From Ophryocystis elektroscirrha (Eukaryota; Apicomplexa; Conoidasida; Neogregarinorida; Ophryocystidae): a stretch of 58,413 nt of DNA. Below, piece after piece: positions 42,308-54,553 of this stretch. The notes below the pieces were generated by a model. It was not told the DNA's origin. It saw nothing but the letters and a program-made list of their open reading frames with translations, and ran no database searches. The stretch covers positions 290,843 to 349,255 of the forward strand of contig JAQIFP010000003.1 in assembly GCA_030141585.1 (NCBI GenBank). The letters are read 5' to 3'. Within the stretch, counting starts at the first letter, position 1, and each line of letters opens with the position of its first letter. The position numbers and the translations under genes are program-made.

Positions 42308-44110
42308 TATATTTTCAATAATTATTTGGATGGCTAAATGGGTGTTAGCAAAGAATAAACATGAATGCTTAATATTTAAACTAAATTAAGTTGAGTGCAA
42401 TATTTTTTAACTGGTAATGTACGACTATAAAGTGTACAATTAATTATTAGATAAATGAAGTAATTCTTGAAACGGGAAAAGCTCATAGATACAGTTTGGT
42501 ATATAATGATGTTTGATGATTACAATACTATAGACACTTTCATTTACTATTTAATCAAGATAGATGAATGGATATGCGTACATTTGATAGATTTGGCTTA
42601 TATATCATATTTTTATATGATTTTTATATGCAGCTACAGTGTATAATCATCATATGGTGTATATACTATTTTTTTACTATGCATATATAAAGTATAAGTA
42701 TTATTGATAAACTATAAAGAATGAATACCGTTTAATATATGCTCAATAACTTTTTTTTTTTTTTCACAAGCCAAATAATTTTCTTTATCTTTTTGTTGAA
42801 TCTGAAATTGTTTATAATATATAAATTAATACATTAAGTTCAACCAATTTGTCGGAAATTGATTTTATTGCTGCACTTAACGCGTCAGATTTACGTTGTC
42901 CATCAAGAATACACGTTTCAACCTCTTTACGGCGTTCCTCATAAAGTCTATGTGTAAATTTTTTTAGGGACTGTATTACCGAACACCTGCAACCTCCTTG
43001 AATACTTTTAGACGTTCAAAATTGTCCATTTTGGCCACAATCGATACTTCATGTTGTTTAACGAAATAGTAAGGCTGGGACTTTGAAAACCCAATTGCTT
43101 CAACTATAGTATTCAGATACTTTTTGGTAATTTTTTTCCCGTTAAGATAAATTTCGTCTTTAGTCTCACCAAATTCACGTTTAATAATAATTTCTTTATC
43201 ATCGAACTAAATTAATATTATTAAAACTGTTCTTCACAATTTTTTATTTTTTTATAAGTTTTAAATTATTTAAAATTATCTTTAAAATTTTTTTATTAAA
43301 TAATTTTCAAACATTTTTTATTTATCGAGTTATGCAGCTATTATTGACTTAATTTTAACAAATTTATTTTAACGTTAAATATTGGCTTACTCCCACTAAT
43401 TGAGAATCAGAATTATCAAAAATAACCGTGACAGATCCGAAAAATGTTTTTCCATCAACTCCTTGGTGCAACAGGTGTAAATTCTCTCCAAACATTTTTC
43501 CCATTGTAAATTGAAACGCAGCTAAAATGCCACTTTTCCCACTTCCATTTGCACCAGCTAAAATATGGAACAAATTTTTAGATCAAATAGTATGCTTTTA
43601 AATTACATAATTGAATTTTATTACATAGTAAATTAAAATAAATCTATATATACACACTGATATACTTAAAAGTATACCAGTGTATATGTATGGTTCATTT
43701 TTCAAATATATATACACAAATTGATATGTATTGATTTTATATACACAAGAATATATGCGCAAAATAATTGATACACATAATTTGGAAATAGTATAGTTAT
43801 TGGCTTTACACATGCGGTACATATATGCATGTACATATATATATACATATGTGCATGTACATATATATACATACATATATTCAAATATCTATAATACTAT
43901 AATATATATTTAAAGACACAGTAGTAATTATTTAATAATAAGACTAAAAATACTGTATTGTACATATTTAAATGGAAATGACTATATATACAACATCAAT
44001 TTGGTATATTAAAATTTTGTACCTATAACGTTCAATTTAGGGTGAAAATTTATAGTTCTTAGATTTTTATAAGAAAGAAACCCTTTTATTGTTATTGATT
44101 TTACGTACAT
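36639..44110 (-). CDS. SMC3: SMC3 cohesin ATPase
   Basis: About 25 exons. Exon 1 starts MYVKSITIKGFLSYKN (44110); exon 2 completes Walker A AGANGSGKS. The N-terminal ATPase lobe continues with FVKQHEVSIVAKMDNFERL and EVAGVRLYEERRKEV, a typical SMC3 segment. Long coiled coils follow. The hinge lies near 39400-40360 (GNQLFNYLVKDRYAAQDLVQ, ISYSDVVAPAVEQVFGSY, ITPEGDTV, GIITGGYRPALI). The C-terminal lobe has the signature LSGGQKTCVSIAF and Walker B PFYILDEIDANLD, then QIITISHREELKNVADQI. SMC3 pairs with SMC1 in the cohesin ring that holds sister chromatids together. The last residues depend on whether a 31-bp intron near 36648-36678 is spliced (ending KIDIDS) or read through. Introns are mostly very short, with several long TA-rich ones. 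Confidence 0.92.
40102..40139. repeat. (TA)n microsatellite
   Basis: A TA run within an SMC3 intron in the hinge-coding region. Confidence 0.95.
42261..42299. repeat. (TA)n microsatellite
   Basis: A TA run inside the longest SMC3 intron (about 42050-42730), which is otherwise featureless AT-rich sequence. Confidence 0.95.
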
Positions 44111-44464
44111 TCTTGACAATTTATTTATTATAAAATACTTTTCATGCGTCTTTTCCTCCTTCAGAATTTATTATTCGTAAAAAAAAAAATAAAATAATAT
44201 TGCTACACCTTAGAGTGTTGTAAAATATATCTTAATAATTAAATAACTTGTTCTGAGCGTTTAGTTGGTTTCATGCACATGTTATGAAAAATTTATATAT
44301 TTTACTGTTAGAGTTAAGATACAGGCCTTTTAGGAAGTTAGTGTATTATTTGTTAAAAAAAAAAAAATTATCTTCAATTACTTTTATTAAGTATATATTA
44401 ATCACAAATATAATGCATATCAAAATTTTAGTTCAATATTAGTGACCAAAATTTATACAGCCCA

Positions 44465-45703
44465 ATGAAGTTATCAAATGATTACGAGAATAAAAATTTT
44501 AGTTTAAACTCTGAAGGAACAAAATACTACCAACCAGTATACAACTACGCTAAAAAAAAAACCATTTTTCCTTCTATTATCCTTTTTAATAAGAGTTTCG
44601 CTGGAGGTATATGGGTTGCCGTATATGGTCATGCGTGTACTTCTATATGTAAGTATTTTATTGACTAATTAATACAAATGCAGTATACTTTCTTGAACAG
44701 CTGTGTATCTTGTATATACAGGTTTACTCTAATATTGTCATTTATACATATATATGTACATATTTAAATATTCATAAAGTGCAATTATGTTTGGTGCTTT
44801 GAGTTATTGGATTATTATTAAATATAAAAAGTATATTTCCATATATAAAAGAATTAACTTGATAGATTTAATTATAATATACACTTGATAAATTGTGATA
44901 GTTGTATTTATATTATTTAAACGTAAATAAATAAAAACTGTTATATTGATACTAACGATATATATATACATTTGATGTTGTTTGTAGCTGGATTATTTTT
45001 GATGCCTAATTCGCCTTGGTCTTTGGGTATCGCAAAACTTGTCTATGCATGTTTGTTTTCTGGAGCTTTCGTAGCCATTGTATACACCGAAACAGAATTA
45101 TTCACAGGAAATCTTGCCGTAATGACTTTTTATGCTCTCCATAATATGAAACGAAGTAATTTTATGAAACATTTCATAGACGTTATGCGCGTCCTCCTCG
45201 TATCTTTCCTGGGAAATGCATCAGGGGCGATGGGGGGCGCATATTTATTCAGTTATTTATCAGGAGCTTTTACTGGAGAACCCGTAAATAGTTTCGTTAA
45301 ATTAATGGGAGTTTCAAAAACAAATAAATCGTTTATTGAAATATTTTCGTTAGCTATTGGGTGCAATATGCTGGTTTGTCTAGCAACCCTATGTTGTACA
45401 GTTATTCCAGAAGCTTCAGGAAAAATTTTAGCCATCTTTTTCTCTATAACAATATTCGCTGCGGGTGGCTACGAACATATCATAGCTAACCTATATACAC
45501 TTTCGACGGCAGCAATGCTCATACCTGAAGTGACTTTTACCGCTTGCTTATTATATAATTGGTTTCCTACACTTTTTGGAAATCTCGTCGCCGGAGTCGT
45601 TTTTTCCGGCATTTCATGGTATTATTGTTCATTCACTCCTGAACTAACGGATACACCATCACAAACTATGGATAATTCTAAGTTCCTCACTTTGATTAAT
45701 TGA
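44465..45703 (+). CDS. FNT: Formate/nitrite (lactate) transporter, FNT family
   Basis: Exon 1 is 44465-44648 and exon 2 is 44988-45703, giving about 300 residues. The protein has the FNT fold of six helices in two inverted halves. Visible family elements are KSFAGGIWVAVYGHACTSIS in the first half, TETELFTGNLAVMTFYAL (the conserved LFTGN element after helix 2), FLGNASGAMGGAYLFSYLSG, LAIGCNMLVCLA and AAGGYEHIIANLYTL (the A/GxEHxIANM-type motif). In malaria parasites and Toxoplasma this family exports lactate with protons from glycolysis across the plasma membrane. The gene is divergent from SMC3 (354 bp between starts) and convergent with the ApiAT-like transporter (75 bp between stops). Confidence 0.93.
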
Positions 45704-45778
45704 AGAATTGGTTTAATTTTTTTTTAATACTTTTTATAATATTAACGACCGAAAAATTATACAAATAAAATGTTTTTT

Positions 45779-47768
45779 TCAATTTTCCTTAACATAAATT
45801 CCGCGATTATTGTAATAAAGATAGGTGGCCAGAGATAATGTAATTAATGATGCAGCCTGAAAACCCAAATATTTATCTCCATTTATATAAACAAGTAAAT
45901 ATTTAATTATTATTTATGTAGTATATATAATAAATTATTTATGTATTAATTTTTAATTGCTAGTATATAAATATATATATATATGTATATATAAAGTAAA
46001 TATATTTTATAGTTATTACGGATAAAGCTGAGAAGTATAGGTTCAAATCATGGAAAATCATTTCTGTACTCAAGAGGGCGACCAAACCAGAGACAAGACT
46101 CGAGCAGCTTAAAAGTTTTCCTTGATTTACGGAAGAAAACATTTCTTCTACGTAAGTAAACTTGATACTGTAAACGACGGAAGTTCCTATAAGGTACAAA
46201 GTAGCTGCAAAATACTGCATTATGTTGATTCTGAATTGAATAAATATAAATATAAAAAAATTCAAGAAGCTTATGCATATAGCAATTGGAAGGGATTTAG
46301 TATAATTTAAAACGAAACTGAATATCAATCCCAATATAGTTGTAGCAGGTGTTATATATCCTAAAAAATTTCAAATATATATATATATATATATATATAA
46401 TCAGTACAACTATTGTTAATCTACTTAGTATGTATATATATATATATATATACAATTATATATATGCATGTATATTTATGTTTGTAGGTTTATATATATA
46501 TATATATATTAGTCTAGATATATATATGCCCATATATACATGTCTGCCCATATATATGTATAAATGGATATACAGCAAATACGTATTAAAATAATATATA
46601 TATATATATATATATATATTATACAGTGACATTTTTTAAATAAATTATTAAGTAAATATAATTATTTAAATAAAGTACCTAAATAGTCTATAATTTCTCT
46701 AGGCGCAACTGCTGTCATGTATAAGCCATATACACTGAATTGATATATAAAAATTGCTATTAGTAAGAGATAAAGCAAATATTGTTTGGTAAGTAAATCT
46801 TGAACAAATGTATTTGGTTTCCTGCCATGTTCAGGAATTTTATTTTCGGCATCCAAAGACTGTAAAGGAGTTATTTCTTCTTCCTTGAGATCAGTATCAG
46901 ATATTTTTTCGTTACGAAATTCAATAGAAAGATTATCAGAATCATTGATGTGTTTTTCTTTAACATATAGGGGATTTAAGTTATATCGAATTAAGGGTAG
47001 ACAGAGTAAATATACCACACTTAAAGGTAGCAGGTAAAATATGTAATAATACCACATAATACTGGCAAATTTTAGACTTGTAATTCGCATATAAATAAGC
47101 CTCATTATTATGGGAACAATGGTACCTCCATTCTGTATAGCGATAATGGATGCTATCACAAAGTTTTCCCAATTAGGAAAATAATCTGCGAAGCATAACA
47201 CAGAAAACACAATGAAGTTGCAGCTTCCTCCTAATAAAATAGCTGCCATATATAATAACTTCAAGTTATTTACGGAAATACGAATCAATATAAATGCAGC
47301 ACTATATAAAAATGTCCCAATTAATCCAGTAATCAATGGTCCAAGTATATCAAAAAAATACCCAGCAAAAACCCCAAAAATAAATTCCGCTGTATTATAA
47401 TAACCATAGATTCTTTTTAACTTGTCATTTTGCTGTATACACGGTGTATATGTGTCTCCAATTATGTAGCGTTTTGTAATAGGGTTCATTTCAGGCCTTT
47501 GGTCTAATGGGCACTCTTCTATAAATAATCCATCATCAAGCATCATATTATACATCATTTGCCAATTGAATAACAAGGATGTCGAGCTTATTACCATTAT
47601 TAAAACTATAAAAACCCTTAGTATAGGATTTCGAAATCGTCTTATGTTTTTATTATATGCATAATCTGCTTTCAAACTGTTGGTGGGCTTTTTATTTTCT
47701 AATAGTGATAATTGGAAAATTGGATGAAATATCCAATTCGTTTTGTGAATTTCTTTTAAAAAACCCAT
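45779..47768 (-). CDS. ApiAT-like major-facilitator transporter
   Basis: Exon 1 (to 47768), exon 2 (about 46033-46353) and exon 3 (45779-45858) join in phase to about 500 residues with roughly twelve hydrophobic spans. The start at MGFLKEIHKTNW is preferred because the frame upstream is Phe/Lys-rich repeat sequence. Family-like features are the first span ending SSTSLLFNWQMMYNMMLDDG, a Cys-containing loop (EECPLD, YTPCIQQ), AEFIFGVFAGYFFDILGPLI (the MFS G-x-x-x-D-x-x-G signature of loop 2-3) and a large polar central loop near residues 270-340. This matches the apicomplexan amino-acid transporter (ApiAT/NPT1) family. The substrate cannot be read from the sequence. A 62-bp duplication lies just upstream of the start. 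Confidence 0.8.
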
Positions 47769-47835
47769 TATCCAAAAACTGAATTTAAAACTTTTTATAA
47801 AAAAAAAATAATTCTTTGGATGCCTTAAAAAAAAA

Positions 47836-47962
47836 CTTTTTTTTTTAATAATCTGTCCTGCATATATTACATAAAAAAACAACTCAAGAAAAAAAAAACT
47901 TTTTTTTTTATAATCTGTCCTGCATATATTACATAAAAAAACAACTCAAAAAAAAAAAAAAC
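47836..47962. repeat. 62-bp direct tandem duplication
   Basis: A core of 40 bp (beginning ATAATCTGTCCTGC) starting at 47848 recurs without a mismatch at 47910, with flanking poly-T and poly-A runs of slightly different length. It lies between the ApiAT-like start and the end of UTP15. An open frame that runs through it into the transporter is most likely an artefact. Confidence 0.92.
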
Positions 47963-47999
47963 TTTGTTTTAATTCAAAATTATACCGAAAAAACCCCTA

Positions 48000-49171
48000 T
48001 TATTTGATCAGTGGAATGGTTTGCATTGTCTCCTAAAATAATTTTTACAAGCATATAAGACTTACGACTATGCCATATAATTCTTGAAGTAATTGGTGTG
48101 CTCGTGCGTCTTCTTCAATTTTAGCACTAATTTTTTGTACAGCTCGAGCAACTTTTAAGCTGTGGGTAGAATATAACCAGTCGTTTTCTTCTAAAATTAT
48201 GAAAAGCATTTATACAAATTTTATATTTTTAAGACTTTTATAATTTACTTCACTTTTTTTTTTTATAAAAAAAAATTCGTATTTATATTAATATATAGCC
48301 ACGTAGTACAGTTGTTAATATATTGTAAAATAAAAACTAATAAATAATATTTACGACAATTCATCATAAAATTTATTTACACATATATTCCGTTTATTTG
48401 CAAAATGCTTAATAAAGTTTATATTTACTATCATACATAATATTGATTTATATTACACATCTCTTAATTAATATCACATTTGCATGTGCATGTGAAAACA
48501 CATGTAAATTTTAATATATACCTTTTTTTTTTTAATATGAACTAAATTTTATCAATGTACCTATAATTGCATATAAGAATTCAAGTAAAAGTGGTGTTGA
48601 TAAACTACTGCGCCCGAATTCACGGTGAATAAAATTAAGCAAAGGAAGAATAGACTCTTCATTTTGATCACGAACAGCAAGAGAAATAACGCCCCTATCT
48701 ATAAATGAATCAATAACAACAAGTCCCGTAGTGTCCCTAAATCAAAAAAACATGCAGATATTGCAGCATACTTCATTTGTACTGCTTTACTTAAAGCGAG
48801 TTTGTATCGAAATTCGTGTATAAACCTATCAATAGCGGCTAAATTATTCCGGGGCTCATATCCTTCAACTAGCAACTCCGCAGACTCTGGATTCATGGTA
48901 CCGGTTCTTTTAAAAAAAGAGCGTTGCATTTTCTCTGCCTTCGTTTCTTTTTTTTTTATTTTTTGCTTTAGTTCAAGTGTTTTTTCCATATCAGGAGGTA
49001 TATATTCTCGTAATATCCATTGTCCATTTCTAGAATTTTACTTTAAGCCAAATATATATATAAATTACTTATATTATGAAATATATAGTATATATTTAAT
49101 TTGCAGTTATACAATACATATATGTCAACTAATCAATTAATTTAAACTATATTTAAACTATATATTTAAAC

Positions 49172-49225
<54 letters not shown>

Positions 49226-50862
49226 GATTAATTTTTAATTATTTCGTGCACCATAAAATATGTGCTTAATGTATACAGTATAAGATGAAAAGCGCATAAA
49301 GCGTATTAATTGAATGAGAAAATATAATGCGCTAATGTTAATAAAGATATGTACAAAATTGCTGCTATATAAATTACAGGGTTATTCACTATATGTGTTT
49401 ACTATTTGTGAATATATTAAATTTTTTTATTAATATAAATTACATTTGCCCAATGAATAATAGTGATTTTTGATTTGAATCAGTCCAGTAGTTGACACTA
49501 ATAACAACATCATCGCAGGTTATGGAATGGACAACTTTAAATTGGGAGGAATCGTGTATTTTTACTACCCGATCGTATCCACAAGTAACAATATGTTCAC
49601 CGTCATCCGTTACACATAAATCTGAAAAAAAAAAAGTAGTGATAACAAGGGGATATAAGGTACACAGAAACTTAAATAGTCAATCAAACTTACTGGTTAC
49701 ACTTTTTACATGAGTTTGAATACAATGAAGCATCATGCCATTGGAAGCAATGTCCCAAATCTTAATGTTTGTGGCTCCTCCGGAGACCAAAAGCATACTG
49801 GAAGGATAAAAATCAATACAAGTCACAGGATCAGCGTGGTCTAACGTAAATAAACACTGAAACGCTGTTTTTTCGGGTTTTGTGGTATCAAACTCCCAAA
49901 CTTTAACAGAACAGTCCAAACTGCTCGAAGCAAATATTATGCGACTTTTTGCTTTATCATAAAACTTCTCAGCTTTAATACAAGTAATTTTGTCTTCATG
50001 AGCTGATGGAATCTCAAATCTGCACTGTCCATCACTGATATCCCAAATCCGAAGAAACTAATCAGCAAAAATTATTAAACTTACTAATAAAATAAAAAAA
50101 AAAAAAAAAAAGATAAAAAAAGAAAAAGTATCTAACTTACAATACATAAATATACTAAAATTAATTAACTATTCACAATAACGCATAATGTATAATATTG
50201 TAATATAATAAACAAACATATTAACTTAATAATATATAATATGTGCGATTAATTACTTTGTCCTCTCCACCAGTTGCTACAAATGTTAACTGATTATTGG
50301 AAAATGCGCAAGCGCTAACTGGTCTAATTATACAAATAGGCTAATACATTATTATATACCCTTGGTGACATTTAATTCTTCGAAGTTGGGCTTTGGTCTC
50401 TGCGTGAAATATATGCAAATATCCACCATCTTCTCCACCACAAATTAAACTCCCATCTAAAAGATTACTCCTTAAAAACTATAAACATGTACCGTTTCTT
50501 ATAGAAACACAGCGTGCAAAGTTTTTGAAACGAGTGTAGCTTTTAGGTTCTGTAACTGAATAACTTCTAAACCCTTCCTCCGAAACAGTTTGCAGATCGA
50601 TTCTGGTAGAGCCAGCTAAAGCAACGGTAAATTTATTTTGGAAGTTTGGATAACGGTGTATTGCAGCTACATTCAGCTTGTCTAATGTTTTCTGTTTTAC
50701 GACTGCCTACACATGTATGCTGAATCATGAAATTACTTTATAATAAAATTTTTCTTTTTGAGGTAAAGTACCCGAAGGAGCTGCATCTGTTGGAAATCGT
50801 TTAGTAAATTTATCTTTATTTAGTGGAATATACTGATTTTCACTATTGTTTTTATTTTTCAT
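48000..50862 (-). CDS. UTP15: UTP15, U3 snoRNP WD40 protein
   Basis: The N-terminus (50862) is MKNKNNSENQYIPLNKD. A short intron follows the KFYYK exon. The β-propeller exons read HRYPNFQNKFTVALAGSTRI, SYTRFKNFARCVSIRN, DGSLICGGEDGGYLHIFHAE, ACAFSNNQLTFVATGGED, LRIWDISDGQCRFEI, SSSLDCSVKVWEFD and SGGATNIKIWDI, about seven WD40 blades. The C-terminal UTP15 domain follows (RKSFF-type linker, LAAIDRFIHEFRYKLALSKA, DRGVISLAVRDQNEESILP, LNFIHREFGRSSLSTPLLLE), ending in a coiled segment. UTP15 is part of the t-UTP/UTP-A subcomplex of the small-subunit processome, which assembles on pre-rRNA in the nucleolus. An approximately 400-bp intron with (TA)n at 49040-49440 separates the two domains. Same strand as ApiAT; divergent from ADA2. 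Confidence 0.88.
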
Positions 50863-51364
50863 TTTTTTATTTTTTTATAGGTGCATTACACGCACATTAA
50901 AATTTTGTGCACTTTCTATATTTATCTTCCTTTTTTTCAGTTTTTAATAAATTTTTTGAGTATCTATTGCAAGATATCTAATTTGATAGTATTAATATAT
51001 ATTTTATATATGCATATGCACATTTACTAAAATTTTTAATTTGTTCTTTACAAAATTCAAAAATGTCTGTAAAAATGTGAAATCAGCCATAATAATGTTA
51101 AATTTTTGTAGTCAACAGTACACTGGAATGTTGATAAATAATTTTTTGATTCACATCTTCAAGATATTTGAGAAATTAATATAATCTACAGTTACAACTT
51201 TGAACGCTAAAATAAATATTATTGATCAATGTTTGTTTGTAATGTAAAGCAATATATTTCATCAATGGCTTGATTATTTATGAAGATTATAGATTAAGTA
51301 CGTGTCTATTTATATCAGGTACAAGAGCTGTTAAAACTTTTAAAAACCAAAATTCTCTGAACAA
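50863..51364. other. Divergent intergenic region
   Basis: About 500 bp between the starts of UTP15 and ADA2. AT-rich, presumably with both promoters. No coding signal or repeat array is visible. Confidence 0.5.
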
Positions 51365-52111
51365 ATGAAAATGCAAATTGAGTTGCCGCCTGCTAAGCGG
51401 CAATGTGGTACTCAACCTGAGAGAATTCCAAACGCTGAAGCTATTGAAAGTTCAATCAATGATATTAGTGAAAATGTTGAATTGTCAGAATTTGATAAAA
51501 TTAAACGAAGAAATCTGTTAACAGCTTGTGCTTATAACCCTGAAACTATTGAAGACCTTGAAGATAGAACATGTTCATTTATGCAATATCACTGTGATGC
51601 TTGCAATAAAGATATCACAAAATTATTTAGAATTAGGTAAATTAAAATAATCCAAAAAAATCATACATTTTATTATTTATTTATAATTAAAATTCGAGCT
51701 GTAAAAATAATACAGTTTTAAAGAATAATTAATTTAAACTAACTTACATGTAATTTACATATCAAATGTATCATTAGTTGTGGAGAATGTCCAGATTTTG
51801 ATCTTTGTGTTAATTGTTTTACAAGCGGAGTAGAAATTGGAAATCATAAAAATGATCACAGTTATATACCAGTTGGTCGTAATAACTTCTCCATTTTCAC
51901 ACCTGGTAATTATTTTGCTTATTTCGTTTCGTTCGACTAGTTTAAGTCAAATATGCATAAATTAAATGTGTTATAATTTGATAATATAATAGTGTATATT
52001 AGCAGTATCATTAAACAGCAAAATTATTCGTTATATAATAAAATTTTTTGTTCAAATACATTTTCTAGCTCAAAATAATTTTATATGCGTTTCAAACCAT
52101 TACTGTATGTG

Positions 52112-52169
<58 letters not shown>

Positions 52170-53787
52170 ATGTTGATACGTAAATACTTATTTACAGTCT
52201 CGCATAATAGTAATAGTCATTTTATGAAGCAGTATGCTTATAAAAAAATTTTTATTTTATACTTTAGTATTGGTACGTCAACTTTGATGTATATTACTAT
52301 GTGTAATAATATGACATATATAAATCAAATTACGATGATGTAAATACCTACTGTATTTACGTATATTTATTAATTTGTTATTCATTACGTGTATATATAT
52401 ATGTATATATTTAAGTATATTATATATTTATGTATATTATATATAAATATATATACTTATTTATATTTATTTATTTTATTTATTTATTTAATTTATGTAT
52501 ATTATATATAAATATATATGTATTTATTTGTATTTATTTATTTTATTCATGTATATATATATATATATATATATATATTTGAACTATTTAATTAGATTGG
52601 AATGCTGATGAAGAAGTTATGTTACTTGAAGGAGTCAGTAAATTTGGATTCGGAAATTGGCCGGTAAATTGACAAGTTATTTTAATAATTTAATAATTAG
52701 GAAATTGCATCGTTAATTGCTCCATATAGCGATAGATTGAAGCGTAGAAAAGAGTGTGAAGAGCATTATTATTCCGTACATATTAAGCCTTATTGCGAAG
52801 AGCCAAAAACTCAGCATGTTAAAACTGAAAACGAAGAAATTTCTGCTAAGGAATTGCAGAAAATAATGCTTGGCAGTTATTACCATCCAGCACCTCCAAA
52901 GTCTTCCGGAAACGCCGCATGTAACGTTGTTGGGTATATGCCTTTGCGTGGAGATTTCGACGTTGAATATGACAACGATGCCGAAGTTATAATATCTGAT
53001 TTAGAGTTCCGAGGCGATGAAACTCCTCAAGAGAGAGAATTGAAGTTTAAAGTTCTGGTAATTAGTAATAAATAAATTAATTTTATATAATAAATAAACA
53101 ACTGACAAAAGAGTCCAGGAACAATTTTAATATATTTTATAAATCACTGAAATTATTCCTCCTTAACTCATTTAATGTTTTATTTGCAATATATACAAAT
53201 AATTATAATTATATAAGTCTTAGCAGCTATAACTAGCCTTTTATGTTCAACAAGTTTAATTTGCCAATTATTATCAATAATAATATACAGTAAATTTTTT
53301 TTTTTAATAAAAAAAAGTTATACAATAAATTAATGCAGTAAATGCAACTTTAAACTAATTATTGTTCTTTCTTCAGGATATTTATAATGCTCGTATTGAT
53401 GAAAGGATATTGCGCAAAAGAATAGTTATTGAAAAAGGACTTGTCGACTGGAGAAGAGCACAGCGTCTTGGAAGACGTAGAATGAAGGAAGAAAATGACT
53501 TCTACAATATGTTCTGGTTGCTTATAAGATACAATATGGAGCCTGATTATAATAATTTAGCTGAATTATTTATATCTGAACGCAAACTTAGGCATCGCAT
53601 ACGTATGATAAACGAATGGAAATCTTTGGGTCTTAAAACATTCAAAGAAGTCGAGGTATATAGAATATATTTATTCTTCATAAAAAAAAAAAAAAAAATA
53701 TATTCCAAATAATATAAAATTTGCTTGAATATTACACATATAAATAATGTATCTGTGCGTAAAAAGTTTATTTAAGTACTTGAAAAA

Positions 53788-53854
<67 letters not shown>

Positions 53855-54489
53855 TGAAATTTCATAATTTTTTTTTTTAGAATTATGAAAAAATGAAGGC
53901 CCTTAGTATGGGCGGAACAGTTTCTGCATCCGACATCTCTAAAACAGTCAAACGCGTTCAACCAAAAAAAATAGAACCTCAAAGCGAGTTGCTTGAATCG
54001 GATCAAAAAACTTGCCAATTAGAAGGCCCTGCATCAACATATCCTGGGGCTTCATTGCTTACAACGCAAGAACTTCAATTCTGTGACACATTGCAAATTC
54101 CTCCCGTTTACTTTTTATTAATCAAACACACCTTAATCAAATCTTTTATTAAATCTTCAAACCCCCAGTTTATTCATGATACATCTGCTTTAAGATTAGG
54201 TAATATATATATAAAGCATAATATATAATGTGAATGCTCTAATTTTAAATTCTTTTTTAAAAAAAAAAAAATGTTTAATATTTCTTATATTATATTGTAT
54301 ATTTACATTATTTATTTAATTATCTATTAATTGATATATTGCATTCTATAATATAAATAGTATATATATATGAAATTATATAATATTGTTAATTTAACAG
54401 ATGCATCTCGTCAAGGAAACTTATGTGATTTTTTGCTACATGCAAAGCTTAATTTACCTCTAATTCCTCAAATGAACGAGGAGAAATGA
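51365..54489 (+). CDS. ADA2: ADA2 transcriptional adaptor (ZZ, SANT, SWIRM)
   Basis: Exons near 51365-51635, 51780-51905, a short SANT exon near 52595-52662, 52702-53055, 53376-53656, 53880-54199 and 54401-54489. The protein has a ZZ zinc finger (HCDACNKDITKLFRISCGEC, then FDLCVNCF, then H-x5-H), a SANT domain (DWNADEEVMLLEGVSKFGFG and CEEHYYSVHI), the ADA2 central region (MPLRGDFDVEYDNDAEVIIS, YNARIDERILRKRIVIEKGL) and a C-terminal SWIRM (LQFCDTLQIPPVYFLLIKH to DFLLHAKLNLP). ADA2 bridges the GCN5 acetyltransferase to chromatin in SAGA-like complexes. The domain set is complete and unbroken. A short N-terminal Asp/Glu-rich region precedes the zinc finger. Confidence 0.92.
52113..52165. repeat. 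(TA)n microsatellite
   Basis: TA run in the ADA2 intron between the ZZ and SANT exons; more TA/TTTA repeats follow to about 52575. Confidence 0.95.
53792..53852. repeat. (TA)n microsatellite
   Basis: A 60-bp pure TA run in an ADA2 intron about 27 bp before the acceptor. Confidence 0.95.
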
Positions 54490-54553
54490 ATTTTATCTAT
54501 GTATTGTTACTAATTTATAAAAAACTAACTTTTTTTTTTTTTACTACGGTACG

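Noticed and set aside
46030..46060. GGTTCAAATC-like tRNA T-loop motif
   Set aside because: It falls within a coding exon of the ApiAT-like gene on the other strand, and no cloverleaf can be drawn around it.
47769..47882. Extension of the ApiAT-like protein upstream to 47882
   Set aside because: The extra codons come from poly-A/T runs and the 62-bp duplication; the Met at MGFLKEIHK is a more plausible start.
48740..48775. A 15-bp intron in UTP15
   Set aside because: A 35-bp intron starting GTATGC gives the correct phase and falls in the normal intron length class.
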